A stretch of DNA of 64,000 nucleotides from Paenibacillus tyrphae (GCF_027925525.1 NZ_BSDJ01000027.1:1-64000), one strand, 5' to 3'. Shown: positions 1 to 9,488, numbered from the stretch's first letter. Notes: generated by a model not told the origin, from the letters alone. Translations and numbers: made by a program.

Positions 1-324
1 AGCGGTAAAGTGCATTATATCGTGAATGAAAACAGAACCTGGCGTCATTTGGACTTTTGGCAATATCAGACCATACTCCATGCACGACTGCCACGAATTC
101 ATTGTCGGCATTGCGATAAAATCACGACCGTCAAAGTAAATTGGGCACGGGAACATGCATCGTTCAGTTGGCTGTTTGAGGCCCACGTGATGGCATTAAT
201 GACGGAGATGCCTGTTGCAGCTGTAGCTCGAAAAGTAGGCGAGCATGATACAAGGTTATGGCGCATTTTCCACTATTATGTGGAACGAGCCATGAAGGAA
301 ATGGACATGACAAAAAGCGCTTGA
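1..324 (+). pseudogene. ISL3-type transposase fragment
   Basis: The reading frame open from the window edge to the stop at 322-324 resembles the N-terminal part of ISL3 (IS204/IS1001/IS1165) transposases. It has the CxxC-type zinc-ribbon segment (residues IHCRHCDK) followed by an HTH-like stretch (MPVAAVARKVGEHDTRLWRI). ISL3 transposases are normally about 400 residues, but this frame stops after about 105 readable residues and the catalytic DDE domain is absent. The 5' end lies outside the window. I read it as a decayed insertion sequence. The family call rests on motif memory. Confidence 0.65.
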
Positions 325-433
325 ACGTTTCGTTTCGACGAATCACTTGAACATTAAGGCGTACCAGTCGGCGTTGGGGAATGCCTATCGGGGAACCCAT
401 TTTGAAGTTTCCCCGTATCGTCAAGGGCTTGAG

Positions 434-674
434 CACGTTTCAATAACGAAGATATTTTTGCCCAATGAACCTTATTGCCCGCATGGTGATATTCGGCTTT
501 AAAGTCACTAAAATCCTGCTTTAACCGATCAATCGTTTCTTCATTAAAGATTCATCGAAATGCATATCTTTTTTATGTCGTCTTTCTTTGTATACTTCCC
601 AATGGGTATACACTGAATGTCTTGTAACCTATAATAATCTACCCATGCGTTTCTTTCGACGTCATCGCGCCATT
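434..674 (-). pseudogene. possible frameshifted gene remnant
   Basis: On the minus strand, directly after the 70-aa gene at 662-874, stretches of protein-like sequence can be read only by changing frame. One runs VYTHWEVYKERRHKKDMHF and is followed, one frame over, by ETIDRLKQDFSDFKAEYHH. Internal stops interrupt every single frame. A start ATG near 665-667 would overlap the stop of the upstream gene in ATGA style, suggesting a former two-gene unit. I do not recognise the family. It may be chance, so confidence is low. Confidence 0.3.
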
Positions 675-874
675 AGAAAGCGGCTAATTACTTGCAATTG
701 ATCGTACTTTTTTAGCTTTCTTCCCTTAATCTCTGCGGTTAGGATTTCGCATGTTTGAAGAATCAAGATAAGATTCCGGTATTTGTCCGCATTAGCAAAT
801 GGTAAATTCTTTGTCGCTTCGAGTTCTTTTCCCCAACGCTCATATATTTCTACTTGTTCTAATTGTTTCGCCAC
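662..874 (-). CDS. hypothetical 70-aa protein
   Basis: This small gene starts at GTG (874-872), preceded by a strong AAGGGGGG ribosome site seven bases upstream. An earlier in-frame ATG gives a 100-codon frame, but its extra N-terminus is low-complexity and lacks a ribosome site. The product is charged, begins VAKQLEQVEIYERW, and is predicted helical. It has no signal peptide or membrane segment. I recognise no family. It sits beside an ISL3 relic and a possible frameshifted remnant, so it may be a leftover accessory gene. Confidence 0.5.
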   Translation of the reverse strand: MAKQLEQVEIYERWGKELEATKNLPFANADKYRNLILILQTCEILTAEIKGRKLKKYDQLQVISRFLMAR

Positions 875-1403
875 ATGTATGCCCCCCCTTAAAGTCGTCA
901 ATAAGCCCAAGAATGTGAAAACAGGCGCCCCTCTTGGCGCCCGTACTGCATCGATACAAGGCAAAACTGAATATTTCGATTATATACGATCATTAGTATC
1001 GAAACTCCGATGCATCTTCGATCGCTGAAAAAAACGCACAAGGAAGTATCCTGCACGATCGATCGGGACCGATAAGGAAGGAAACGAGATTACACTGATC
1101 GACTTTGTAAAAACCATCGTCAAAATGATATAGTATTATGATCTGGTTAGAATTTTGTCGATTGATGTCGAATTTTGTGTATAATACAATAGCTATAAAG
1201 GACGATCGATTCTCCGTTTGTGGATGAAGAACTCCGGGCTTTCGGTATTTTTGAACAATCTTTTTGGAAGACCGTATCGTTCGTTTTCAACAATTCATAT
1301 CAAATTAAGAGCAATATATGTTAAGTGGGCACAATTTGAGTATGTTATATTTTGAGTGAAAAACATCACAGTAGTTATGCTTGGTGTTGAAAGGAGGCCC
1401 CTA
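875..1403. other. non-coding stretch before the AraC gene
   Basis: This stretch of about 530 bp is AT-rich in its second half and holds no frame I would call. It should contain the promoters for the 70-aa gene (leftward) and the AraC gene (rightward). I see no promoter hexamer pair convincing enough to annotate, no terminator and no riboswitch-like structure. Confidence 0.5.
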
Positions 1404-2267
1404 TTGGTAATTCATACGCCCACGAATCTGGCTCTTCGAAAATTAGGGATGTATGTAAGGGCGGACGCAGATGACTGGCAGTACAACTGGCCTGTTCATA
1501 CCCATGAAGGACTCGAAGTTTATTATTTCATACGCGGGGATGCGAATTATATTATCGGAGATAATATATACGATCTATCTCCAGGAGATATGCTTCTATT
1601 TCGGGGAAGCACCATTCATAGGGTTAATCCGTCGAAAGATGTTCCCTATGTCCGCAGCTATGTAAATTTTACGGAGTCTTTTTTGCAAGAGCAGATGTCG
1701 GGAGAGATGTTTGAAAAGCTAATGTCTTTGTTTGAATCGCCCAGCGGAAGGTTAATTCGTTGGTCACTGGAAGAGCGCAAAGAAGTAGAAGCGTATTTCC
1801 GGGCACTGCACCGGGAAAACGAACGGGAATCGTTCGGATACGAACTGATTTTGAAAGCGCTTCTGGTTCAATTGTTGGTTGCCATTTATCGCAAGGCCAA
1901 ACGTTTGCATGAAATTGCGCCTGCCGTACAGCCATCGCACAGCCAGGAGAATGTTCGCCGCATTTTGCAATATGTAAATCAGCATTTTACGGAGAATTTC
2001 TCTCTTCAGGAATTGTCGGGGGCTCTGCATTTGAACAAATATTATATTTGTCACTGTTTTAAAGAGGTTACGGGATATACGATTAACAACTATATCATCA
2101 GTAAAAGGGTCGAGGAAGCCAAAAAAATGCTTCGAACGACAGATGAGCCGGTCGGATTAATATCAGAAAAACTCGGGTTCAACACGGCGGTTCATTTCAG
2201 CCGTTCTTTCAAGAAGTACGCCGGCGTGTCACCGCAGAGTTACCGTAAAAAAGACTTTGGCGCATAA
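1404..2267 (+). CDS. AraC-family transcriptional regulator
   Basis: A 287-residue regulator with an N-terminal cupin-like sensor domain (about residues 20-110, with the HTHEGLEVYYFIRG stretch) and a C-terminal double helix-turn-helix of the AraC/XylS type (about 185-285). The second HTH carries the typical GFNTAVHFSRSFKKYAGVSP signature. I chose the TTG at 1404 because AAAGGAGG (1390-1397) lies six bases upstream. The longer GTG start at 1356 has no ribosome site. Only 61 bp separate it from the solute-binding protein gene on the same strand, so it is probably the local activator of the transporter/glycerol operon. Its inducer is unknown; a sugar or glycoside is typical for this architecture. 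Confidence 0.88.
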   Translation: MVIHTPTNLALRKLGMYVRADADDWQYNWPVHTHEGLEVYYFIRGDANYIIGDNIYDLSPGDMLLFRGSTIHRVNPSKDVPYVRSYVNFTESFLQEQMSGEMFEKLMSLFESPSGRLIRWSLEERKEVEAYFRALHRENERESFGYELILKALLVQLLVAIYRKAKRLHEIAPAVQPSHSQENVRRILQYVNQHFTENFSLQELSGALHLNKYYICHCFKEVTGYTINNYIISKRVEEAKKMLRTTDEPVGLISEKLGFNTAVHFSRSFKKYAGVSPQSYRKKDFGA

Positions 2268-2328
2268 TGCTTTGAGCCGCTGAGAGCAAAAGGTTCAATT
2301 ATCCAGACGAAGAAAAGGGGTAGAAGCG

Positions 2329-3621
2329 ATGAATAAGAAAATGAAAGCGATATCTATTGGTATGGTCATGGTTCTGTTGACTCTTATGAGTGCCGCTTGC
2401 GCCAAGAAGGAATCGGGTGGAGGAGCGGAAGCCGGCGGTAAAAACGTAAAGCTGGACTTTGTCTGGTTTGCAGATGGAAATGAAGGCGCAATCATGAAAG
2501 ATATTATCAAAGATTACGAAGCTAAAAATACGAATGTAAAAGTAAATATGATCGAAGTCCCTTATAAAGATCTGTCGACGAAATTGAAAACGATGATCGC
2601 AGGCGGAGAGCCTCCGGCATTGGCCCGAATCAGTACGACGGAGCTTGGCGGGTTTGCCAAACAGGCGGTGGACTTAAGCGAGAGCAACGGCGGATTGGAG
2701 AAGTATACCGGACAGTTCATCGATTCCCTCAAACCCTTCTATGTGGTGAATAATAAAGCGGTAGCCGCTCCTATGGATGTTACGGCTAATGGATTGATTT
2801 ACAATAAAACCTTGTTTGATAAAGCCGGAGTGAAGGTGCCGTCATCTCCCGACAATGTCTGGACGTGGGATGAGTTCTCCGCCGCCTTGAAGCAGGTAAT
2901 GGAAAAAGGCGGGGCTAAATACGGTCTTGTGTGGGACTTTACGCCGCAACGGTGGTCGACTATTCTGTACCAATTCGGAGGCAGCCTCATGAGCCCGGAT
3001 GGAGCAAAAGCCACAATCAACAATGAAGCGGGTATACAGGCGGTTGAATATTTCAAAAAGCTGCATACCGACGGCATCGCCCCCACATCCGTATGGCTTG
3101 GCGGGGAAAACCCGAATAACTTGTTCCGCAGCGGGACGGTCGCCGCACATTTGGCAGGAAATTGGATGATTAGCAATTATAAAGATATTTCGAACTTCGA
3201 ATGGGGCGTAACGTACATGCCGAAAGCCAAGCAGCGTTCCTCGGTACCGGGCGGCAAATTCGCGATGGCATTCAAAAATTCCGGCGTGGAGAAAGAAGCA
3301 ACCGATTTCATTAACTATATCACCACGAAAGAAGTAAATGCGAAATATACCCAAGAGGCATTGTTCCTGAGCCCGCGCAAAGACAACGCGAAGCTGGACT
3401 ATGCTTTCGGTAAAGAGATGATGGAAGTTTTCTCGAACGAGCTGAACAACACCGTTCCGGCAGCAGCTGAGGATTGGTCCAAGCAAACGATTGTGCCCAA
3501 ATTCAGCAATGAGTTGAAGAAGACGATTTCGGAAATTATTGTTGGAAAAATAACGGGACAAGCAGGCTTAGATAAAGTTGCGGGATTAATTGATAAAGCC
3601 ATCGGCGAAGAGAAGAAATAA
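2329..3621 (+). CDS. ABC transporter solute-binding lipoprotein (CUT1)
   Basis: A 430-residue extracellular solute-binding protein, family 1. A lipoprotein signal peptide is clear: basic N-terminus, hydrophobic core, then the lipobox SAAC with the cysteine at residue 24, followed by a Gly/Ser/Glu-rich linker. The protein would be anchored outside the membrane and pass ligand to the two permeases encoded next. CUT1 proteins bind di- and oligosaccharides or glycerol-3-phosphate. Sequence alone does not tell which, but downstream GlpK, GH31 and GlpD favour a glycerol-containing sugar. The ribosome site is AAAAGGGG. A cre-like sequence lies inside codons 5-9. Confidence 0.9.
   Translation: MNKKMKAISIGMVMVLLTLMSAACAKKESGGGAEAGGKNVKLDFVWFADGNEGAIMKDIIKDYEAKNTNVKVNMIEVPYKDLSTKLKTMIAGGEPPALARISTTELGGFAKQAVDLSESNGGLEKYTGQFIDSLKPFYVVNNKAVAAPMDVTANGLIYNKTLFDKAGVKVPSSPDNVWTWDEFSAALKQVMEKGGAKYGLVWDFTPQRWSTILYQFGGSLMSPDGAKATINNEAGIQAVEYFKKLHTDGIAPTSVWLGGENPNNLFRSGTVAAHLAGNWMISNYKDISNFEWGVTYMPKAKQRSSVPGGKFAMAFKNSGVEKEATDFINYITTKEVNAKYTQEALFLSPRKDNAKLDYAFGKEMMEVFSNELNNTVPAAAEDWSKQTIVPKFSNELKKTISEIIVGKITGQAGLDKVAGLIDKAIGEEKK
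2342..2355 (+). promoter_or_regulatory. candidate cre (CcpA) site
   Basis: TGAAAGCGATATCT matches the catabolite-responsive element TGWAANCGNTNWCA at 13 of 14 positions; the last base is T instead of A. It lies within the first ten codons of the solute-binding protein gene. Start-proximal intragenic cre sites that act as roadblocks are known in Bacillus. A single 14-mer can occur by chance. Confidence 0.4.
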
Positions 3622-3661
3622 TCCATGCATCGGTACGGTTGAAGGGAAAGGAGTAAGCCTG

Positions 3662-4561
3662 ATGTCTGTACAAACCTCTGCCGTAAAGACAATAAGGAAG
3701 CCGGGACAATCTAAAAAATGGATTCCTTATTTGTTTGTACTTCCTAACTTGTTGATTTTTACCACTTTTATCGTGATTCCCATGGTAATCGGATTCGTTT
3801 ATTCTTTCCACGAATATGACGGATTGAATCCGATGGAGTTTATAGGCTTTGACAATTACAAAGAGATCTTTTCGAACAATGAGTTTTGGAGCGCACTGGG
3901 AAAAACCGCCCTGTATGCACTCATTGTAGTACCGTCGATTTACTGCCTATCCCTCGCCGTAGCGATGATGCTGATCCAGCAAATCCGGCTTAAAGGGCTA
4001 TTTCGCTCCGTATTTTATTGGCCTACGATGATTTCGTATATCATTGTTGGTTTGACGTGGAAGTGGATTTTCGGCGATTTCGGTGTTTTGAATTACTTTA
4101 TGACGATGTTCGGCTTGGAACCGGTTCATTTTTTATCGGATTCTTTTTTCGCGAATGTATCGGTGGTGATCGCAACGGTTTGGTCGCGTCTTGGATTTTA
4201 TATGGTCATTTTCATGGCCGGCTTGCAGGCCATACCGAATGATTATTATGAGGCGGCCAGATTGGACGGGGCATCCAAGCCTCGGGTATTCTGGAGCATT
4301 ACGCTTCCGCTGCTCAAGCCTACGACCGTACTTGTCGTGATGCTGACGCTGATCGAGGCGTTTAAGGCATATCCGTTACTGTTTGCGCTCACGGGGGGCG
4401 GACCGGGCAAAGATACGACTTATATCGTGCAATATATATACGAAACCGGGTTTGCCAAGCAGGAGCTGGGCATGGCCAGCGCAATGTCCGTGTTATTGTT
4501 TGTTCTTATCTCGCTGTTTACCGCTCTGCAGTTCAAACTGTCAAAGGGAGGCTCCGATTAG
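3662..4561 (+). CDS. ABC sugar permease, inner-membrane subunit 1
   Basis: A 299-residue MalF/UgpA-type permease with six predicted membrane segments. The cytoplasmic EAA loop (EAARLDGASKPRVFWSITLP, about residues 195-214) contacts the ATPase. The ATG at 3662 follows AAAGGAG at good spacing; an upstream in-frame extension overlaps the previous gene and has no ribosome site. It works with the binding protein upstream and the second permease downstream, whose GTG start begins two bases after this stop codon. No ATPase gene is present, so the system probably uses a shared MsmX-type ATPase encoded elsewhere, as is common for Firmicutes CUT1 transporters. Confidence 0.92.
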   Translation: MSVQTSAVKTIRKPGQSKKWIPYLFVLPNLLIFTTFIVIPMVIGFVYSFHEYDGLNPMEFIGFDNYKEIFSNNEFWSALGKTALYALIVVPSIYCLSLAVAMMLIQQIRLKGLFRSVFYWPTMISYIIVGLTWKWIFGDFGVLNYFMTMFGLEPVHFLSDSFFANVSVVIATVWSRLGFYMVIFMAGLQAIPNDYYEAARLDGASKPRVFWSITLPLLKPTTVLVVMLTLIEAFKAYPLLFALTGGGPGKDTTYIVQYIYETGFAKQELGMASAMSVLLFVLISLFTALQFKLSKGGSD

Positions 4562-4562
4562 C

Positions 4563-5384
4563 GTGGAATTAAAGGCATCCGCCAAAGCCGTCTTGTATAT
4601 TCTTCTTATTGTAATGGCTGCCATGTGGTTGTTTCCAGTGCTTTGGATTGTCATCTCGTCCTTCAAGACGAACAATGATTTGTACAGCTTTCCCCCGAGA
4701 TTTTGGCCGGAGCCGATGACTTTCGAGCACTTTACGGCTGCCTTTCAGAAAGGCAACTTCGGACAATACTTCATCAACAGCACTATCGTCACGGTCAGCT
4801 CAACGATTCTGCTGCTGCTGATCAACTCGATGGCAGGGTTCGCGCTGGCTAAATATAAATTCAGAGGGGCTGCGGTGCTGCTCGTCGGGTTCGTGTCTAC
4901 CCTGATGATCCCTCTTGAGGTCATTATGATCCCGATCTTTAAGGTGCTCAGCTTCCTCGGATTGTTCAACAGCCTGCTGGCTCTTATCATCCCGCCGGCA
5001 GCCACGCCGACAGGCGTTTTCTTGATCAGGCAGTATTTGCTTACCGTACCGGATGAACTGCTTGAGGCGGCCCGGATGGACGGGGCATCGGAATGGCGGA
5101 TTTATTCGCAAATCATTCTGCCGATCTGCAAGCCGATCTTGGCGGTGCTTGCGATTTTCTCCTTCATGTGGCGATGGGACGATTTCTTATGGCCTCTTAT
5201 CGGAATTAGCGATCCGTCCTTATATACGATTCAATTGGCCTTGTCCAACTTTATAGGAGAATTTAACGTTGATTGGGGAAGCTTGCTTGCCATGTCCGTC
5301 ATTACGATGATTCCGGTGCTTGTGGTTTTCGTCATATTCCAGCGTCAATTCGTCAGCGGTATGGTGACATCCGGGATGAAATAA
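4563..5384 (+). CDS. ABC sugar permease, inner-membrane subunit 2
   Basis: A 273-residue MalG/UgpE-type permease with six membrane segments and an EAA loop (EAARMDGASEWRIYSQIILP). The GTG at 4563 is preceded by AAGGGAGG, which lies inside the end of the previous gene, so translation is probably coupled. A longer frame open from 4383 merely overlaps the first permease. The C-terminus (RQFVSGMVTSGMK) is typical of the family. A hairpin terminator follows, after which glycerol kinase begins. Confidence 0.92.
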   Translation: MELKASAKAVLYILLIVMAAMWLFPVLWIVISSFKTNNDLYSFPPRFWPEPMTFEHFTAAFQKGNFGQYFINSTIVTVSSTILLLLINSMAGFALAKYKFRGAAVLLVGFVSTLMIPLEVIMIPIFKVLSFLGLFNSLLALIIPPAATPTGVFLIRQYLLTVPDELLEAARMDGASEWRIYSQIILPICKPILAVLAIFSFMWRWDDFLWPLIGISDPSLYTIQLALSNFIGEFNVDWGSLLAMSVITMIPVLVVFVIFQRQFVSGMVTSGMK

Positions 5385-5400
5385 TTGCAAAAATCCAATT

Positions 5401-5447
5401 CCCTTCACCACAGGGGCCGGTTGTCTCTGTCGGTGAAGGGATTTTTT
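5401..5447 (+). terminator. hairpin terminator between permease and glpK
   Basis: CCCTTCACC (5401-5409) pairs with GGTGAAGGG (5432-5440) and is followed by ATTTTTT. It lies between the second permease and glpK and could terminate or attenuate the upstream transcript, giving lower expression of glpK, GH31 and glpD from the transporter promoter. In Bacillus the glp genes are controlled by antitermination through GlpP. Whether this hairpin works that way is not shown. Confidence 0.65.
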
Positions 5448-5461
5448 AGGGGAGTTTGGGG

Positions 5462-6949
5462 ATGGAACGCTTCATATTGTCGTTAGATCAAGGAACCACC
5501 AGTTCAAGAGCGATATTGTTCAACCATGACAGCCGGATTGTTTCAGCGGTGCAAAAGGAGTTCGCCCAGTATTACCCACAGCCCGGTTGGGTTGAGCAGG
5601 ATGCGGAAGAAATTTGGGAATCGGTCGTTTCTGTCATCTCATTGTGCTTGTCGAAAGCAGGTATCGGACCGAGTCAAGTGGCGGCAATCGGTATTGCGAA
5701 CCAGCGTGAAACGACGGTCGTCTGGGACAAAATGACGGGAAAGCCGATCTACAACGCTATAGTATGGCAATCCAGGCAAACCGCTCCAATCTGCGAGCGG
5801 TTAAAATCCCAAGGATGGCAGGACCTGGTCCATGAGAAAACCGGCCTCCTGATCGACGCGTATTTCTCGGCGACTAAAGCAGCCTGGATTCTTGACGAGG
5901 TACCCGGCGCCAGAGCGCGTGCGGAGCGGGGAGAATTATTGTTCGGTACCGTCGATACTTGGCTGATTTGGAAATTGACCGGAGGCAAGGTTCATGTGAC
6001 GGACTACTCCAACGCTTCCCGTACGATGATGTTTAATATCCGGGAATTGAAGTGGGATACAGAGCTGCTGAAACGGTTAAACATTCCGGAATCGATGCTT
6101 CCCGAGGTCAGGCCCTCCTCCTGCATCTACGGCGTAACGGATAAGGAAATCGTTGGCGGGGAGATTGCGATTGCAGGAACGGCCGGCGACCAACAGGCCG
6201 CGTTATTCGGACAAGCGTGCTTTGAGGAAGGAGCGGCCAAAAACACCTATGGAACCGGATGCTTCATGCTGATGCATACCGGCAGTAAAGCGGTGTACTC
6301 AAAACACGGGCTGCTCACGACCATCGCCTGGAGCATAGGCGGCCGGGTGGAATACGCGCTGGAGGGCAGCATCTTTGTGGCGGGTTCCGCGATCCAATGG
6401 CTGCGCGACGGGCTTAGGATGATCAAGAGCGCCGAGGAAAGCGAAGCGTTTGCTTCACGTGTGGAATCTGCCGAAGGGGTGTACGTGGTACCGGCGCTCG
6501 TCGGGCTCGGAACCCCTTATTGGGACAGCGATGCCAGGGGAGCGGTATTCGGGGTTACCCGCGGAACCACCAAAGAGCATTTCATACGCGCAACCCTGGA
6601 AGCTCTCGCTTATCAAACCAAGGATGTACTCGCCGTGATGGAAGAGGAATCGGGGATTACTTTGCATTCGCTGCGTGTGGATGGCGGAGCGGTAAAAAAC
6701 AATTTTTTGATGCAGTTCCAGAGCGATATCCTGAATGTGCCTGTCGAACGCCCGGTAATTAATGAAACTACAGCTTTGGGTGCGGCCTATTTGGCTGGAC
6801 TGGCTGTAGGGTATTGGGCCGATCAGTCGGACATCGTGAAACAATGGAAACGAGATAAAACCTTCATGCCGAATATGGACGATGCCAAGCGTCGTAACTT
6901 GTACGACGGATGGAAAAAAGCCGTTCATGCAACGAGGGCTTTTAAATAA
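5462..6949 (+). CDS. glpK: glycerol kinase
   Basis: A 495-residue FGGY-family kinase, the usual GlpK length. It phosphorylates glycerol to sn-glycerol-3-phosphate with ATP in the cytoplasm. The phosphate-binding motif DQGTTSSRA lies near residue 10, the second nucleotide motif IAGTAGDQQAALFG near 240, and the GLGTPYWDSDARG segment near 345. The ATG at 5462 follows GGGGAG by seven bases; an in-frame TTG six bases earlier is too close. The gene stands between a sugar transporter and a GH31 glycosidase, with glpD two genes downstream, so glycerol is probably freed inside the cell from a glycoside and enters glycolysis through these two enzymes. Confidence 0.97.
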   Translation: MERFILSLDQGTTSSRAILFNHDSRIVSAVQKEFAQYYPQPGWVEQDAEEIWESVVSVISLCLSKAGIGPSQVAAIGIANQRETTVVWDKMTGKPIYNAIVWQSRQTAPICERLKSQGWQDLVHEKTGLLIDAYFSATKAAWILDEVPGARARAERGELLFGTVDTWLIWKLTGGKVHVTDYSNASRTMMFNIRELKWDTELLKRLNIPESMLPEVRPSSCIYGVTDKEIVGGEIAIAGTAGDQQAALFGQACFEEGAAKNTYGTGCFMLMHTGSKAVYSKHGLLTTIAWSIGGRVEYALEGSIFVAGSAIQWLRDGLRMIKSAEESEAFASRVESAEGVYVVPALVGLGTPYWDSDARGAVFGVTRGTTKEHFIRATLEALAYQTKDVLAVMEEESGITLHSLRVDGGAVKNNFLMQFQSDILNVPVERPVINETTALGAAYLAGLAVGYWADQSDIVKQWKRDKTFMPNMDDAKRRNLYDGWKKAVHATRAFK

Positions 6950-6973
6950 CGGATAGGAATGTGGAGGTAAATC

Positions 6974-9460
6974 ATGAGAGTAAGCAGTAAGTTATTGCAG
7001 GCCGTGGAAGGGCATCATTATTTGGACCTTGTGACCGATGAAGCCAAGTATCGCATCTATCTGATGAATGATTATGTGATCCGAATCCGCTGCACCTTCG
7101 ACGAACAGTTTGCCGAAGAAGCTTCGTATACGCTGGCCATGACCGCATGGGATGACAAGATGGATGGGATGGTCGAGGATCGCAGGAGAGTGGCGGCTCT
7201 TCCGGCTCAGTATGAAGATTTGGGTACCCACTTGCTGCTCCGCACGAATCAATTACGGCTGATGATACACCGGGAGCCTTTTGCCATTGAAATTACGGAT
7301 GCGGAAGGCCGAGTGCTCCATGAGGATTTGAAAGAGCGCCCCTATGTGAAAGATAAGCACGGCCGATCGTATCATTATTCAAACCTGACGGATGAAGACC
7401 ATTACTACGGCTTCGGTGAGAAAAGCGGGCATTTGAATAAAAAGAAGAGAAGGCTGCGGATGCATAATGTGGATACGATCGGTTACGATTCGGAACATAC
7501 GGATCCGCTGTATAAGCACATCCCGTTCTATATTAAATTTAACGGAAAGACGCAGTCTGCAACGGGTTTGTTCTATCATAACAGCCATGCATCCACTTTT
7601 GATATGGGATGCGAACGCAGCGGCTACTGGAACAAGTATAGTTATTTTTGCGCGGACGGCGGGGAACTGGATCTCTTCTTCATGTACGGTCCGCAAATAA
7701 AGGATGTCGTCCGCCACTACACGGATCTAACGGGCAAAACGATTTTGCCGACGCAATACTCGCTTGGATATATGGGCTCCACCATGTACTATACCGAACT
7801 GGACCGGGATTCGGATCAAGCGATTTTGAACTTTCTGGACAGATGCAAGGCGGAAGGAATTCCCTGCGACGGATTCTTCATGTCTTCAGGCTACACCACT
7901 GGCGAAGACGGGAAAAGGTATGTCTTTAACTGGAATAATCAACGATTCCCTCATCCGCAAAACTTTATCGAACAAATGCGAAGCAAGGGGGCGGCATTGG
8001 CCCCTAATATAAAGCCGGGTATGCTGCTTACTCACCCGTTATATAAACAATTTGACGAGGCGGGTGCCTATATAAAAGACGATAAGGGGGACAAATCCCA
8101 AACCGACCGTTATTGGGGAGGACCAGCTTCTTTCGTCGACTTCACCAACCCGAAAGGCAGACAATTATGGAAAGACCAGTTGAAAGCATCGTTTATTAAC
8201 TTGGGGGTCACTTCCATCTGGAACGACAATAACGAATATGAAATTAACAATCCGGATGCGTTGTGCGAGTTTGAAGGCGGCAAGAAAGAAATCAGCGCCT
8301 TGCGGCCGCTTCTTCCCAATCTTATGGCTCAAGCGGCCAAGGAAGCGATCGCCGAAGCTGCGCCGAATACGAGACCTTATATTGTCAACCGCGCCGGATT
8401 TGCCGGTATTCAGCGTTATGCCCAAACCTGGGCCGGAGACAACAATACGAGCTGGCACAGCTTAAAATTCAATATTCCTGTTATTTTAGGAATGGGACTG
8501 TCCGGTGTAGCGAACCAGGGCTGCGATATTGGCGGCTTCTTCGGCCCTGCCCCGGAACCGGAGCTGTTCGTCCGTTGGGTACAGAACGGGATTTTCCAAC
8601 CGAGGTTCTCCATCCATTCCTGCAACACCGACAATACCGTCACCGAGCCGTGGATGTATCCTTCGTATACTCCATATATCCGGGAGGCGATTCAGCTTCG
8701 TTACCGTTTGATCCCTTATTTCTACTCTTTACTGTACGAAGCTTCCGTCCTGGGCTCTCCGGTCATGCGGCCGACGGTGTATGAATTTCAGCATGACCCC
8801 GCCACTTGGGAGGAAAGCTTCGATTTCATGCTGGGAAGGTCGATCCTGGTCGCCAATGTTCTGGAAAAAGGGGCGGAAACGAGAACGGTGTACCTGCCGG
8901 AAGGCAGCGAATGGGTGGACTGGCATACAAGAGAGCGTTATGCAGGGGGACAGACGATCCGGCTTAAGGTTTCCTTAGATTCGATTCCGATGTTTATCCG
9001 CAGCGGGGCTGTTATTCCGCTCGCGCCGTATGTGCAGAACATTCATAACGACCGTATAGAAGAGCTGCATTTGCTGATCGAGCCGTCCGAGAACGCAAGC
9101 TTCGTTCTGTATGAGGACGACGGGGTAACGAACAATTACAAGAACGGCGACTATCTGAAAACAACGATCAACGTCGAAACGGATGGAAACACCGTTATTT
9201 CTTTCAAGAAAGACGGAGCGTACGCCAGCACAGTGAAACGAATCGTCATTGATTTGGTATGTAACCAAATTGCTCCGGTTCAAGTGATGCTGCAGGGTAG
9301 AAAGCTTCCGATGTTTCTCGATCCCGCCGAGTGGAAAGCGAAGGAAGAAGGCTGGTACTACGATCTGGAGCTTAAAACGGCAAAAATCAAGTACGACAAC
9401 AGCCAAGCCGATTATGAAATTGCAGTTAACTTCGATATAAAAGACTTGATTTCCATTTAA
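6974..9460 (+). CDS. GH31 alpha-glycosidase, probably intracellular
   Basis: An 828-residue glycoside hydrolase family 31 enzyme without a signal peptide, so probably cytoplasmic. It has an N-terminal beta-sandwich, a (beta/alpha)8 barrel, and C-terminal beta domains ending in a DUF5110-like part. The nucleophile aspartate lies in SIWNDNNEYE (about residue 416) and the acid/base aspartate in WAGDNNTSW (about 488). The family includes alpha-glucosidases, alpha-xylosidases and some alpha-galactosidases. Its position between glpK and glpD, with a sugar importer upstream, suggests an alpha-glycosyl-glycerol substrate; that is inference from context. The ATG follows GTGGAGG. Confidence 0.9.
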   Translation: MRVSSKLLQAVEGHHYLDLVTDEAKYRIYLMNDYVIRIRCTFDEQFAEEASYTLAMTAWDDKMDGMVEDRRRVAALPAQYEDLGTHLLLRTNQLRLMIHREPFAIEITDAEGRVLHEDLKERPYVKDKHGRSYHYSNLTDEDHYYGFGEKSGHLNKKKRRLRMHNVDTIGYDSEHTDPLYKHIPFYIKFNGKTQSATGLFYHNSHASTFDMGCERSGYWNKYSYFCADGGELDLFFMYGPQIKDVVRHYTDLTGKTILPTQYSLGYMGSTMYYTELDRDSDQAILNFLDRCKAEGIPCDGFFMSSGYTTGEDGKRYVFNWNNQRFPHPQNFIEQMRSKGAALAPNIKPGMLLTHPLYKQFDEAGAYIKDDKGDKSQTDRYWGGPASFVDFTNPKGRQLWKDQLKASFINLGVTSIWNDNNEYEINNPDALCEFEGGKKEISALRPLLPNLMAQAAKEAIAEAAPNTRPYIVNRAGFAGIQRYAQTWAGDNNTSWHSLKFNIPVILGMGLSGVANQGCDIGGFFGPAPEPELFVRWVQNGIFQPRFSIHSCNTDNTVTEPWMYPSYTPYIREAIQLRYRLIPYFYSLLYEASVLGSPVMRPTVYEFQHDPATWEESFDFMLGRSILVANVLEKGAETRTVYLPEGSEWVDWHTRERYAGGQTIRLKVSLDSIPMFIRSGAVIPLAPYVQNIHNDRIEELHLLIEPSENASFVLYEDDGVTNNYKNGDYLKTTINVETDGNTVISFKKDGAYASTVKRIVIDLVCNQIAPVQVMLQGRKLPMFLDPAEWKAKEEGWYYDLELKTAKIKYDNSQADYEIAVNFDIKDLISI

Positions 9461-9488
9461 CTCGTGATCGTCGAAGGAGGGATGCAAG

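Noticed and set aside
2842..3561. 239-codon antisense frame opposite the solute-binding protein
   Set aside because: It is a shadow of a well-supported lipoprotein gene, with no motif or ribosome site.
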